In this document: piece by piece, positions 44,700-53,898 of the stretch
How positions within the stretch are numbered: the first letter of the stretch is position 1
How the letters are laid out: every line of letters begins with the position of its first letter
Notes under the pieces: model-generated
Seen by the model: only the letters and a program-made list of their open reading frames with translations
The model's database searches: none
Told to the model about the DNA's origin: nothing
Position numbers and translations under genes: made by a program
Assembly (NCBI RefSeq): GCF_014274465.1
Contig: NZ_CP060394.1
Span: 3,410,001-3,474,000, forward strand
Reading direction: 5' to 3'
Origin: Alloacidobacterium dinghuense
Lineage (GTDB): Bacteria > Acidobacteriota > Terriglobia > Terriglobales > Acidobacteriaceae
DNA: 64,000 nucleotides

Positions 44700-45193
44700 G
44701 GACCGCCCTCGTGACTGCGTGCCTCTCGATGGTAGCAATCACAGCCGCCGCGCAAGGGTTTCCCGACTCCGTCTACGCCCCGCTCTGGAATTACAACGGC
44801 ACGTGGAAAGTCAGCATTCCCGGCAAACCAACCGACACGCTGATCAACCACTGCTCTCGCACAGGACTCTTCTTTGCCTGCGAGCAAAACGTCAACGGCA
44901 ATCCCGGGGCCCTCGTCGTCTTCGTCCCCATCGACGCCGAAGGCCACTATCGCACCAATCCAATCACCAAGGACGGCGCCGCCATCGGACCGGGTGACTT
45001 GGAGATCAAAGACAATCACTGGACGTATCTGGGCAAGAGCGAAGCTGACGGCAAGACCACCTGGTATCGCACCACCAACGACTTCAGCGACGACAGCCAC
45101 ATCCACTTCGAGCAGGCGCAATCCACCGACAAGGTTCACTGGGAAGTACAGCGAACCGGCGACGAAGTCCGCACCGACAAAGGGACGAAGTAG
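44696..45193 (+). CDS. secreted small beta-rich protein
   Basis: 165 residues with a signal peptide (LVTACLSMVAITAAAQG) and a beta-rich mature part of lipocalin-like character (LWNYNGTWKVSI, HCSRTGLFFACEQNV, WTYLGKSEADGKTTWYRT). No named family is recognised. Its ATG overlaps the yvcK stop, so it is translated together with yvcK. The first of the dispersed repeats follows at 45213. Confidence 0.65.
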   Translation: MRTALVTACLSMVAITAAAQGFPDSVYAPLWNYNGTWKVSIPGKPTDTLINHCSRTGLFFACEQNVNGNPGALVVFVPIDAEGHYRTNPITKDGAAIGPGDLEIKDNHWTYLGKSEADGKTTWYRTTNDFSDDSHIHFEQAQSTDKVHWEVQRTGDEVRTDKGTK

Positions 45194-45212
45194 CTCATCG
45201 CATTCAAAAGCT

Positions 45213-45245
45213 GTCATCCTGAGCGGAGCGAAGGACCTGCTTTTC
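45213..45245 (+). repeat. dispersed repeat copy A (head part)
   Basis: Begins GTCATCCTGAGCGGAGCG and continues GAAGGACCTGCTTTTC. The same head occurs at 48583 and 49424. It lies in the 79-base spacer between two convergent genes. The palindromic tail of the other copies is absent here. Confidence 0.7.
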
Positions 45246-45272
45246 TCTTTGGCTCAGACGACATACGCCAAA

Positions 45273-46430
45273 TCAACCCAACTGAACCAAATTTTCCGTA
45301 GTTCGCTTCAACTGACCGCAAGCCGCAAAAATATCCCGCCCGCGAGGTCGCCGCACATACGCAGGAATGTTGTTGAACTTAATCCGATACTGGAACATAT
45401 GCACGGTATGCGGATCAGACATGCTGTAAGGCATCCCCGGTCCCGGATTCCAGACAATCAAGTTTACCTTCAGTGGCAGATTCGCCCTTCGCAGCACCTG
45501 TCCCACTTCATCCGCATCACGCTCGCGATCATTCAACCCGCCCAGCAGCACATACTCAAACGTGACCTTCTCTTTCGGACGCAGCGGCACCTGACGCACC
45601 GCCTGAATCAAATGCCCGATATCCCATTTCTTTGTAATGGGCATGATCTCTGTGCGCGCCTTGTCGTTCGGAGCATTCAATGAAATCGCAAGCTTCGGCC
45701 TGATGGCCTCCTGGGCAAAGCGCAGAATTCCCGGCATAATCCCCGAAGTCGACACTGTCATCCGCGACTCGGGAATTCCGACTTCCCGTACCAGCAACCG
45801 CACCGCCGCCATGAACTCGTCATAGTTCAGGAATGGCTCTCCCATCCCCATGAAAACAAGGTTGATTCTGTTCTTCCCAATCTCGACCTTGTGGCGCTTC
45901 AGGACCGACACAACCTGCCCGGCAATTTCTCCCGCAGTCAGATTGCGAATAATTCCAAGCTTCGCCGTCAGGCAGAACTGGCAGTTCACCGCGCAGCCAA
46001 TCTGGCTCGAAACACAGATCGTCGCTCGCCGCAAATCGGTCCCAGCCTCGGTGCCGTCGCCAGCCTCGCCGCCATCGCCATCTGGCATCCAGACTGTCTC
46101 AACCGTCTGGCCATCGTTCCCGGCAATCAGATAGCGCTCAGTTCCATCGATCGAAACGAATGACTCAACAATCCGGGGTAAGCCCACTTTGTATCCATGC
46201 TCAACCATGGCCTCGCGCAGATTCTTAGGCAGCGTCGATATCTCGGCCAGATCCTCGTCCCATTGCCGGTAAAGCGCCTCGGAAAGCTGCCTTGCCCGAT
46301 ACGCAGGTGTGCCAAATTGCGCCAACAGGTCCGTAAGTTGTTGAAGATTAAGGCCAAAAAGACTGTGAGCCCCGGCAGCCTCCGGAGAGTCTAAAATGGA
46401 TATAGGTTCTTTCCTGCCCGGTGGCATCAT
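45273..46430 (-). CDS. rlmN: 23S rRNA (adenine2503-C2)-methyltransferase
   Basis: Radical-SAM enzyme that methylates A2503 of 23S rRNA and A37 of some tRNAs. Up to 399 residues from ATG 46472; ATG 46430 gives about 385 and is preferred, though no clear ribosome site marks either. The cluster motif is CAVNCQFC (CxxxCxxC), GMGEPFLNYDEFMAAVRLL and VSTSGIMPGILRFA are family landmarks, and the second essential Cys lies near the C-terminus. It diverges from the M16 protease gene. Confidence 0.92.
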   Translation of the reverse strand: MMPPGRKEPISILDSPEAAGAHSLFGLNLQQLTDLLAQFGTPAYRARQLSEALYRQWDEDLAEISTLPKNLREAMVEHGYKVGLPRIVESFVSIDGTERYLIAGNDGQTVETVWMPDGDGGEAGDGTEAGTDLRRATICVSSQIGCAVNCQFCLTAKLGIIRNLTAGEIAGQVVSVLKRHKVEIGKNRINLVFMGMGEPFLNYDEFMAAVRLLVREVGIPESRMTVSTSGIMPGILRFAQEAIRPKLAISLNAPNDKARTEIMPITKKWDIGHLIQAVRQVPLRPKEKVTFEYVLLGGLNDRERDADEVGQVLRRANLPLKVNLIVWNPGPGMPYSMSDPHTVHMFQYRIKFNNIPAYVRRPRGRDIFAACGQLKRTTENLVQLG

Positions 46431-46528
46431 AACCAAAGCTCGTAGAGACAAGCATAGCGCATTCTTCCCCACCCCTAAGAGCGGCCCAGAACACGCCCCA
46501 GGGCATTTGAAGACTCAGGAATTTAGCA

Positions 46529-47803
46529 ATGGATAACGAACGCAATATACGCCGCACCGTCCTGCCGAACGGGCTCACGATTCTGACCGAAAAAATGGAC
46601 CACATCCGCTCCGTTGCCATGGGAGTCTGGATTCGTGCCGGCTCGCGCCATGAGCTGGCCGAAGTAAATGGCATCTCCCACTTCGTCGAGCACATGGTCT
46701 TTAAAGGAACCAAGTCACGGTCGGCGCAGCACATCGCGCGCGAGGTGGATGCAATTGGCGGTAATCTGGACGCTTTCACCGGAAAAGAAACAGTCTGCTT
46801 CAATATCAAGGTGCTCGACGAGCATGTACCCGTCGCCCTCGACGTTCTCTCCGATCTCGTCCTCAATCCGACCTTCGCCAGCGATGAAATCACCCGCGAG
46901 CGCGGCGTCATCCTCGAAGAGATCAAGATGGACGAGGACAACCCTGACTATCTGGTACACGAAATCTTCACCCAGGCCTTTTGGAAAGACCACCCGCTGG
47001 GCAAGCCGATCCTCGGAACCAAGGAAACCGTAAGACGCTTCGAACGCGATACGCTTTGTAGTTTCTACGGGCAGCAATTCCACGGAAGCAACATGATCTT
47101 CTCGGCCGCCGGAAACATCGAACACGACGTATTTGTCGAGCAGGTCACGCGCCGCTTTGAATCGCTCCCTGCAGGAGAATCGCTTACCGTCACAGTTCCA
47201 CCCAAGACCGCAGCCCGCATCATCCTCAAGAACAAGAAGGCGCTTGAGCAGGTGCAGCTTTGTCTCGGTGTACCCGCCCCGGCCATTGCTGACGAATCCC
47301 GCTACGTCACCCTCGTTCTGAACACGATCCTCGGTGGCGGCATGAGCTCGCGCCTTTTCCAGACTGTCCGCGAAGAGCGCGGCCTCGCGTACTCGATTTA
47401 CAGCGATCTGAACCCATACAGCGACACCGGCTCACTCTGCGTCTACGCCGGAACCTCATCCGACCGGGCGATCCAGGTTGTGCAGCTCGTCATGGAGCAG
47501 TTTCGCCGCCTGAAGAGCGAGCCACTCCCGGCCGACGAACTGCGTCGCGCCAAAGACCAGTTAAAAGGGAACTTGCTGCTCTCGCTTGAAAGCTCCATGT
47601 CGCGCATGTCGAACCTCGCGCGCCAGCAGATGCACTTCAACTACTTCTTCGGCATGCAGGAGATCCTCGACAAGGTCGAAGCCATCACGGAAGACCAGGT
47701 AATGGCGATGGCCAACCATCTCTTCCGCCCGGAGCTGGTCGCAGTCACGCTCCTCGGACGCCTCGACGGAGTCAAGCTCACGCGCAATCAACTCGAGTGC
47801 TAA
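46529..47803 (+). CDS. M16 family zinc peptidase
   Basis: Processing-peptidase-like protein of 424 residues. The inverted zinc motif HFVEH lies near 50-54 (HxxEH), with a Glu-rich helix following. The second domain carries LVLNTILGGGMSSRLFQTVREERGLAYSIYS, typical of the M16B C-terminal half. Cytoplasmic or periplasmic location cannot be decided; no signal peptide is visible. Such genes often cleave peptides or small toxins. Confidence 0.9.
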   Translation: MDNERNIRRTVLPNGLTILTEKMDHIRSVAMGVWIRAGSRHELAEVNGISHFVEHMVFKGTKSRSAQHIAREVDAIGGNLDAFTGKETVCFNIKVLDEHVPVALDVLSDLVLNPTFASDEITRERGVILEEIKMDEDNPDYLVHEIFTQAFWKDHPLGKPILGTKETVRRFERDTLCSFYGQQFHGSNMIFSAAGNIEHDVFVEQVTRRFESLPAGESLTVTVPPKTAARIILKNKKALEQVQLCLGVPAPAIADESRYVTLVLNTILGGGMSSRLFQTVREERGLAYSIYSDLNPYSDTGSLCVYAGTSSDRAIQVVQLVMEQFRRLKSEPLPADELRRAKDQLKGNLLLSLESSMSRMSNLARQQMHFNYFFGMQEILDKVEAITEDQVMAMANHLFRPELVAVTLLGRLDGVKLTRNQLEC

Positions 47804-47954
47804 GACAAAAGGCTTAGAACGCAGGATGGAATCAGGTCTCTATTGCTTGATTCCTGTTCTTTCATGAGCACTTCGCTGGCGTCCTGCGTCTTACTCATTT
47901 AGGATTTTTCTCGGTGGTTGCCATGTTCGCAGCCACGGGGAGAAACACAGACCC

Positions 47955-48500
47955 ATGATTCATTTTCTGACTCAAGTACATTCTGATCGCCGCAAGCGCC
48001 ACGCCAGTCACTCTGTGAGCGAAGCTGGATTCACCCTGATGGAGCTGCTCATCGTCATCTCCATCATGCTCATCCTCATGCTCATCGCCATTCCCAACAT
48101 GTTGAACCTGCGCAGTCAGGCGAATGAAACCTCTGCCATCCAGTCTCTCCGCGCCATTTATCAATCGCAGATCCAATTTCAGACGAATTACCCCGCCAAC
48201 GGATTCGCCTGCTCGCTGCAGGCACTCGGCGGCGATTCGGCCTCTGGACCGCCGAGCCCCACGAGTTCTCAGCTGCTGCAGCATGACCTCTCTACGGGTT
48301 CAAAAGCTGGCTACCTCTTCAACATCGTCAATTGCAGCAAGACGACGGTCAACAATCAGGACATGTACACCAGCTATGAAGCAACAGCCGTACCGCAGGC
48401 CGTCGGTAAGACCGGCCACCGTGGCTTTTGCATCGACATGACCGGCGAAATCAAAGCCGACCCAGCCGGTGGAACGAACTGCACCGTACCCCTGCAATAA
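47955..48500 (+). CDS. type IV pilin-like/pseudopilin protein
   Basis: 181 residues with a prepilin peptidase site EAG^FTLMELL, with Glu5 of the mature protein kept, followed by the hydrophobic N-terminal helix. The leader from ATG 47955 is 24 residues, longer than usual; a GTG at 48015 would give a short one. The C-terminal globular part has three or four Cys in pairs (FACSLQALG, NCSKTT, FCIDMTG, NCTVP). It is probably a minor pilin or pseudopilin. No other pilus genes lie in the window. Confidence 0.8.
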   Translation: MIHFLTQVHSDRRKRHASHSVSEAGFTLMELLIVISIMLILMLIAIPNMLNLRSQANETSAIQSLRAIYQSQIQFQTNYPANGFACSLQALGGDSASGPPSPTSSQLLQHDLSTGSKAGYLFNIVNCSKTTVNNQDMYTSYEATAVPQAVGKTGHRGFCIDMTGEIKADPAGGTNCTVPLQ

Positions 48501-48582
48501 ACAGGTCAGCGCTTCGCAAGCAAGTCAGCGGGGATGGCAAGGAACATTGTCATTCCCCAAACTATGTTCTCATTTTTATTCT

Positions 48583-48757
48583 GTCATCCTGAGCGGAGTG
48601 CCGAAGGCGCACAGTCGACGGATCTGCTTCTCGCATCGGTCAGCAAGAAAATGGGTTACCCATCCTGTCGCGCAATTTGCGACAGGGTGGGAAAGCACGA
48701 AACCTCCCTAATAACACCGCCATTCTGAACGGAGCCAAAGGCGTAGTGAAGAATCTC
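48583..48757 (+). repeat. dispersed repeat copy B with palindrome and second tail
   Basis: The head GTCATCCTGAGCGGAGTG starts at 48583. A palindrome runs over about 48658-48692 (CATCCTGTCGC / TGCGACAGGGTG). A third element CATTCTGAACGGAGCC...GAAGAATCTC lies at 48721-48757. The last element reaches into the start of lolA. The arrangement resembles repetitive extragenic palindromes. Confidence 0.7.
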
Positions 48758-49411
48758 AGCGATGCCAGAATCAAGCCAATCCTGATCCTCATCCTGACGA
48801 TCTCAGCCGCACAGCTCCACGCACAAACGCCCACAGCCCAGTCACAAGCCGAGCGCATTGACAGGCACTACAACGCCCTCCACTCGCTCTCCGTCCACTT
48901 CACGCAAAAATACGACGGCATGGGCATGCACCGCCAGGAAAGCGGCACGCTGCTCTTGAAGAAACCGGGCAAGATGCGCTGGACATACAACCAGCCCGCA
49001 GGCAAACTCTTCGTTCTCGACGGCGACAACGCCTATTTCTACTCACCCGGCGACATGGAAATCCCTCGCGTCACGGCAAAGAAGCTTGACGATCTGCGCT
49101 CGCCTCTGCGCTTCCTGCTCGGGCACACGCAACTCGCCAAAGAGCTGACCAACCTGCAGATCAATCCGGCAGAAAACGGCGCATTCACGCTCTCCGGCAT
49201 CCCGAAAAACATGGAGCAGCGCATCGCATCGTTCACCCTCACCGCATCCGCAGCGGGAGTCATCCAGTCCATGCGCATCGAAGAAACGGACGGCGCCATC
49301 AACCTCTTCACCTTCAGCGACGAGCAACCCAACGCCCCCGCCACCGACGCCGACTTCGTCTTCCATGCGCCAGCCGGCACACACATCATCGAAGGCATGC
49401 CCCCGGTCTAA
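48746..49411 (+). CDS. lolA: outer-membrane lipoprotein carrier protein LolA
   Basis: Periplasmic chaperone that ferries lipoproteins from LolCDE to the outer membrane. About 222 residues. The signal peptide is KPILILILTISAAQLHA, then mature LolA features: SLSVHFTQKYDG, SGTLLLKKPGKMRWTYNQP, FVLDGDNAYFYSPGD and the C-terminal VFHAPAGTHIIEG. The start is unclear: GTG 48746 is favoured, and TTG 48677 would add 23 codons made entirely of the dispersed repeat. In either case the 5' end of the gene is repeat-derived. Confidence 0.85.
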   Translation: MKNLSDARIKPILILILTISAAQLHAQTPTAQSQAERIDRHYNALHSLSVHFTQKYDGMGMHRQESGTLLLKKPGKMRWTYNQPAGKLFVLDGDNAYFYSPGDMEIPRVTAKKLDDLRSPLRFLLGHTQLAKELTNLQINPAENGAFTLSGIPKNMEQRIASFTLTASAAGVIQSMRIEETDGAINLFTFSDEQPNAPATDADFVFHAPAGTHIIEGMPPV

Positions 49412-49423
49412 GCTAACCGAGTT

Positions 49424-49517
49424 GTCATCCTGAGCGCAGCAAAGGATCTCCTTTTCGATCGCTCAGCACGAACCTGGGTGCCCCATCCTATCGCGCAGCG
49501 ATAGGGTGGGATAGCAC
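49424..49517 (+). repeat. dispersed repeat copy C
   Basis: Head GTCATCCTGAGCGCAGC at 49424 and palindrome GGGTGCCCCATCCTATCGC / GCGATAGGGTGGGAT over 49476-49512. Read on the reverse strand, the palindrome supplies the last codons of the SGNH hydrolase gene. Confidence 0.7.
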
Positions 49518-50512
49518 GATGCGTCCAGCAAACCTTTACTGCTCGTCTGCTTGCGTAGAGCATCAATCTTCGCCTGTAAAGCCGCATTCCTCTCCTCAAC
49601 CTCTGTCACCGAGTCCGCTTTCACCGTCTTGCCTCGTGTGTACCCTACATACTTCAGCCATCCGTCAGAACGCGCCTCCCGCTGTTCTTTGATCAGCAAA
49701 TACAGCGGATCAGCCTCCACAATCTTCAACTCAGCCTGTAAATCTCCCGTTGCCGCCGGAATGCCTAACCCGCGCAACACGATCTGCGCCATCAACAAAT
49801 GTCCGGCCGCGTCGGGATGAATCCCATCCTTCTTTGCAAACGAAAAATCGGGCTCCATCTTACGCTGCTCTGCCAGATAAGCATCCATCGGCGTATGCAA
49901 ATCGATTACCGTGGCCTCGCTCTTCGGCAACTGCATCTCCCAGCGCGCGTAATCTGCGAGCACATCATCGTAGCCCGCATACGGCGCCATGAAACCGAAA
50001 TCAGGCGCGCTCTGCGGAACAACCTTCGCCTTCACCTGCAAAGCGTCAAATGGCGGAGGAGTCAGCAGGATCATCTCCGCCCCCGCCGCATGCACCGCCG
50101 ACGTCAGCTTCTCAATCCCCTGCTCAAAAGCATGCATGCGTTCTGCGCTTTGTGGATGATAGATGCCGTCGTTCATCCCATAGCATGCAACCACAATCTG
50201 CGGCTTCACCAGGGCAAGCGCGCGCTGCAACCGCTCCTGAACACAGGGCCGCGGAAAGGGATGCGTCTTCTCCGAAAGGCACGAAGCCGTCTCGCTCGCC
50301 AATCCGATGCTGATCACATCAAACCTGTCAGCCGGATACAGTCTCTCGAGGAAGTATTCGACGAATGTGACGTAATCGCCCGCCTGCGTAATGCTGTCGC
50401 CCAGCCACAACACACGCTTGTTTGCCAGCAAGGGCTGTGCCGCATGCGCCACACATGAAGTCAGAAGGAGCCAAAGAATAGCCCAGTGGCGTCGAAATGA
50501 AGAATGTCTCAC
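49463..50512 (-). CDS. secreted SGNH-hydrolase family esterase
   Basis: 349 residues. Signal peptide (WAILWLLLTSCVAHA), block I LWLGDSITQ with the nucleophile Ser, block III YGMNDGI with the oxyanion Asn, and the catalytic DGIHPDAAG motif. It resembles carbohydrate or acyl esterases. The last about 17 residues (SCYPTLSLRDRMGHPGSC) come from repeat C, so the original C-terminus was probably altered by repeat insertion. It lies downstream of the GH3 gene on the same strand, but a terminator separates them. Confidence 0.88.
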   Translation of the reverse strand: MRHSSFRRHWAILWLLLTSCVAHAAQPLLANKRVLWLGDSITQAGDYVTFVEYFLERLYPADRFDVISIGLASETASCLSEKTHPFPRPCVQERLQRALALVKPQIVVACYGMNDGIYHPQSAERMHAFEQGIEKLTSAVHAAGAEMILLTPPPFDALQVKAKVVPQSAPDFGFMAPYAGYDDVLADYARWEMQLPKSEATVIDLHTPMDAYLAEQRKMEPDFSFAKKDGIHPDAAGHLLMAQIVLRGLGIPAATGDLQAELKIVEADPLYLLIKEQREARSDGWLKYVGYTRGKTVKADSVTEVEERNAALQAKIDALRKQTSSKGLLDASCYPTLSLRDRMGHPGSC

Positions 50513-50532
50513 CCTCCCATGCTAATCAGGAG

Positions 50533-50566
50533 CAAAGAAAAAAGCCCGCCTGTAAGCAGACGGGCC
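50533..50566 (-). terminator. terminator after GH3 beta-glucosidase gene
   Basis: Reverse-strand stem GCCCGTCTG/CAGGCGGGC (50557-50565 with 50544-50552, one wobble pair) followed by TTTTTTCTTT, 22 bases beyond the stop. Confidence 0.85.
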
Positions 50567-50587
50567 AATAGATTAATGGCAGAATTC

Positions 50588-52834
50588 TTACTTCACCTCA
50601 ATCGTCCCCTTCAGCGGAGTATCCTCCGAAGACGCCCCAGCCGTAATCCGATACTTGCCCTTCAACAGCTGCCATCCATTCGACGCCTCGTCGAAAATTG
50701 AAAGCATCTGCGGATCAATCGTCACCGAAACCGTCTTCGACTCAGCCGGCCCAAGTTCCACACGCTGCCAGCCCACCAACCTTTTGAACGGTTCGTCCGC
50801 CTTATCCGGAAGCTCGGCATAAACCTCGGCAATCTCCGTGCCTGCACGCTTGCCGCTGTTCTTCACCTTAAAGCTCACCGTCTTCTGTCCGCTGTCAGTC
50901 TTCAAGTCGGAATAAGAATAGCTGGTATATGACAGGCCAAAGCCGAACGGAAAGAGCGGCTGCTTGTGCTCGGCTTCATACCACTTGTAGCCAACCTTCA
51001 CGCCCTCGTCGTAGCTCACCGAGTATTTCGACCCGACATGATCCTGCCCGTTCACCGCGCCCGTTCCCTGCCCCTCATCCTCCGGCGTCAACGGAGGAAT
51101 CATCGGATGCGGCAGATCCTGCTCGCTCTTCGGGAAGGTCATCGCAAGCTTGCCCGTAGCATTCACCTCGCCCGTCAGAACGTTCGCCAGCGCAATGTGA
51201 CCGCGACTGCCCGCATACCACGCCTCGACCACACCCGCGACGTCACCCAGCCATGGCATCGTCACCGCCGTTCCCGTCTCCAGCACCACAATCGTTCGCG
51301 AATTCGCTTTCGCTACCGCATCGATCAGCGCATTCTGATTGTCCGGCAGTGACAAGCTGGGAAGATCCATGCCCTCCGATGTCCACTGGTACGCAAACAC
51401 AATCGCCACATCCGAACTCTTCGCCAGCGCAGCCGCCGATGAAAGATCCTTGCCGGCATTGAACTCAAGCTTCACACTCGGCAGCCTCGCCGTCAGTGCT
51501 TTCAGCGGCGACGTCGGAAACCAGATGTGATCCTGCCAGTGCGTCGCGCCCTGTCCCGGAGGCATGATTGCATTGCCGCCCGGCGGATCCACCTGCGCCG
51601 AGCCACCGCCCGAAATCATACCCACATCCGCATGCCCGCCGATAATCGCAATTGACTTCATCTTCGAAGCATTGAGCGGGAGAATCCCCTTGTCATTCTT
51701 CAGCAGAACAATGCTTTGCTCTTCAACGTGTTGCGCAATCTCAAGTCCGTGCTCAACATCCACCACGCTCTTCTCGATCGGGTAGTCCACAATCCCCGAG
51801 AGAAACATCGAGCGCAATACGCGATGCGCATGGTCATCGATCTGCGACATCGGCACACGGCCGGCATCGACAGCCTCCTTAAGCTTTGGCCCGAAGTAGT
51901 CGCCCATCGGCTCTTCGTTATCCAGCCCTGCCGCCGAAGCCTTCTCTGTGCTGTGCGTACCACCCCAGTCCGAAAGCACCAACCCCTTGAAGCCCCACTC
52001 GCCCTTCAGAACATCCGTCAGCGTGTATTTGTTCTCGCAGGCATAGTCGCCATTGATGCGGTTATACGAGCACATCACTGCGGCCGGATTGCCGATATTG
52101 ATCCCGATGTGAAATGCGAGCAGATCAGTCTCCTGCATCGCTTTCTTCGAGATCACAGCATTCACAATATTGCGGCCGGTCTCCTGGTCGTTCACCGCAT
52201 AGTGCTTGATGTCGCCGATCACATGCTGTGCCTGCTCGCACTTCATCAGATTTCCGACGAGCGTCCCGGCGAGCAGCGGATCTTCGCCCATGTACTCAAA
52301 CGTCCGCCCATTGCGCGGCTCGCGTGTCACGTTCACGCCACCGCCGAGCGTCATATTGTAGCCCTGCGCCCGCAGCTCGCTGCCAATCACCGCGCCATAA
52401 TCGCAAGTGGCTTCAGGATTCCAGCTCGAAGCTGCCCCCACATTCGAAGGCAGCGCGGTCGAGTAGCGCCCGTTCTCGCCGCTGCTGCGCACGCCGTACG
52501 CAGCGTCCGACATATAAATGTTCGGAATCCCAAGTCGCGGCACGCCAACCGTCATCCCTGCGCCGCCATTTGAAAGATACGTAAGCGGCGTCTGCCACTG
52601 CTCGGCATGCGCCATTCCGGTACCGTGCAGCAGGCTGATCTTCTCATCGAGCGTCATCTGCTTCAGCACCAGGTCTGCCCGCTCATCCGGCGACAGGCTC
52701 TTGTCCATCCAGGGACGGTCACTCACAGTCCGTCCATCGCCCCCTTGCTGCGCCGACACCGGAGCCGCCGCCATCAGAATCCCCATCAGCCCGGCCACCA
52801 GCGGCAGGCACCTTCGAAACACACAAATCTGCAT
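50588..52834 (-). CDS. family 3 glycoside hydrolase (beta-glucosidase)
   Basis: About 748 residues, exported (signal LVAGLMGILMAAAPVSA). An (alpha/beta)8 barrel domain comes first, with the catalytic nucleophile Asp in VLSDWGGTHS and KHYAVNDQETGR as substrate-binding Lys-His. An alpha/beta sandwich with GGSAQVDPPGG and a C-terminal fibronectin III-like domain follow. Hydrolyses beta-linked glucose or xylose in the periplasm or outside. ATG 52834 is chosen: AGGGGAAG lies just upstream, and the 48 codons from 52978 are unrelated. Confidence 0.93.
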   Translation of the reverse strand: MQICVFRRCLPLVAGLMGILMAAAPVSAQQGGDGRTVSDRPWMDKSLSPDERADLVLKQMTLDEKISLLHGTGMAHAEQWQTPLTYLSNGGAGMTVGVPRLGIPNIYMSDAAYGVRSSGENGRYSTALPSNVGAASSWNPEATCDYGAVIGSELRAQGYNMTLGGGVNVTREPRNGRTFEYMGEDPLLAGTLVGNLMKCEQAQHVIGDIKHYAVNDQETGRNIVNAVISKKAMQETDLLAFHIGINIGNPAAVMCSYNRINGDYACENKYTLTDVLKGEWGFKGLVLSDWGGTHSTEKASAAGLDNEEPMGDYFGPKLKEAVDAGRVPMSQIDDHAHRVLRSMFLSGIVDYPIEKSVVDVEHGLEIAQHVEEQSIVLLKNDKGILPLNASKMKSIAIIGGHADVGMISGGGSAQVDPPGGNAIMPPGQGATHWQDHIWFPTSPLKALTARLPSVKLEFNAGKDLSSAAALAKSSDVAIVFAYQWTSEGMDLPSLSLPDNQNALIDAVAKANSRTIVVLETGTAVTMPWLGDVAGVVEAWYAGSRGHIALANVLTGEVNATGKLAMTFPKSEQDLPHPMIPPLTPEDEGQGTGAVNGQDHVGSKYSVSYDEGVKVGYKWYEAEHKQPLFPFGFGLSYTSYSYSDLKTDSGQKTVSFKVKNSGKRAGTEIAEVYAELPDKADEPFKRLVGWQRVELGPAESKTVSVTIDPQMLSIFDEASNGWQLLKGKYRITAGASSEDTPLKGTIEVK

Positions 52835-53024
52835 CGCTTCCCCTTCAGATTTCCGATCGCGAAGCCATACTAAAATGGCGAGAAAACGATCGTCAAACTT
52901 AAACGTTTTACTAAGTAATTTTTGCTCCCAGTCACGCTGATCCATTGAAGTCAACCGATTGTCTGGGCACGCGGCCACCGCGTATTTACAATCTCCCTGT
53001 GAATCCCGGAGGCATCAAAACCAA

Positions 53025-53359
53025 ATGCGAAGAAACACTTGCACCAATCTCCTGCTGCTGATCATCGCAATCGCGCTCGTAGCCATTGCCGTCAGGCCTT
53101 ACATCGCGCCGCATCCCGTCAACGCGCAATCGTCATCTGCCTACCCGTTCTACTTCGAGCCGGGCACGCAGATGTTGCGCGCGCCCGACGGCACCAAGCA
53201 GCTCTATGGCAGAGTCGTCGTCGACATGAGGAATGGAAAGGTCTGGGGCTTTCCCACCAACACACCTGATACCTATCCGGTAAATCAAATGGACACCAAA
53301 CCGCAGGTCTCACGCCCTTCCATCTCGGAAGATTCGCATTTGAAGAGGCCGACCGCTAA
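53025..53359 (+). pseudogene. small membrane-anchored protein, frameshifted near its end
   Basis: From ATG 53025, an N-terminal hydrophobic anchor (LLLLIIAIALVAIAV) is followed by FYFEPGTQMLRAPDGTKQLYGRVVVD and WGFPTN. The frame then runs on to 53447 without family features. A shift of one base in the run CGCCCTTCC at about 53314-53318 gives SRPFHLGRFAFEEADR-stop ending at 53359, the end I recall for this acidobacterial family. A missing C at that site therefore explains the longer frame. Function unknown. Confidence 0.6.
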
Positions 53360-53398
53360 GACCTTTGCCGAAGAATGCTGGAATCACAGGAGCCCTGC

Positions 53399-53864
53399 AT
53401 GCCCTTTCAATTCTTCCGTTCCGCCGATGACAAGCAGCCGCCACTGAAGATTCCAGCTATGCCTCGAGCTTGCCGTGCGTCTGCCGCCCGAAGCTGCAGG
53501 CCAGGCACTAACCATTCTCGAAACCGTCAACGCACCAGGATTCGAACCGCCGCTCCAGCGCCATCGCGAAACAGAGATATTCCGCATCCTCGAAGGGCGA
53601 TATCTGTATGAAGTAAACGGCAACCGCCTCAAGGCCGAAGCGGAAGAGATAGTCAGCATTCCCGGTGGCGACGGGCACGGCTTCATCAACATTTCCGACA
53701 AGCCATCGAGCCAGCTGGTCGTGGTGCTCCCCGGCATGAATGCAGAAAAATTCTTCTCCGACCTCAATGATGTCTTCGCAAAAGGCAAGCCGGACATGCC
53801 TACACTAAACGCCTTCGGGGACGCATGGGACGTCGAATTCCTCGGCCCTCACATCCAATCGTAG
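53399..53864 (+). pseudogene. cupin-domain protein broken by one extra base
   Basis: ATG 53399 (AGGAG six bases ahead) reads MPFQFFRSADDKQPPLKIPAMP. The frame of the second part reads ELAVRLPPEAAGQALTI, then HRETEIFRILEGRYLYEVNG and IPGGDGHGFIN, and stops at 53864. Removing the C at 53465 (CCTCGAG) joins both into a cupin of about 155 residues. The conserved metal-binding His and Glu (HRHRETE-like) are kept. The second frame alone would need a GTG start at 53475. Confidence 0.72.
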
Positions 53865-53898
53865 TCCACGTTCAGAGTTCCGAATGACCGCCTCCAGG

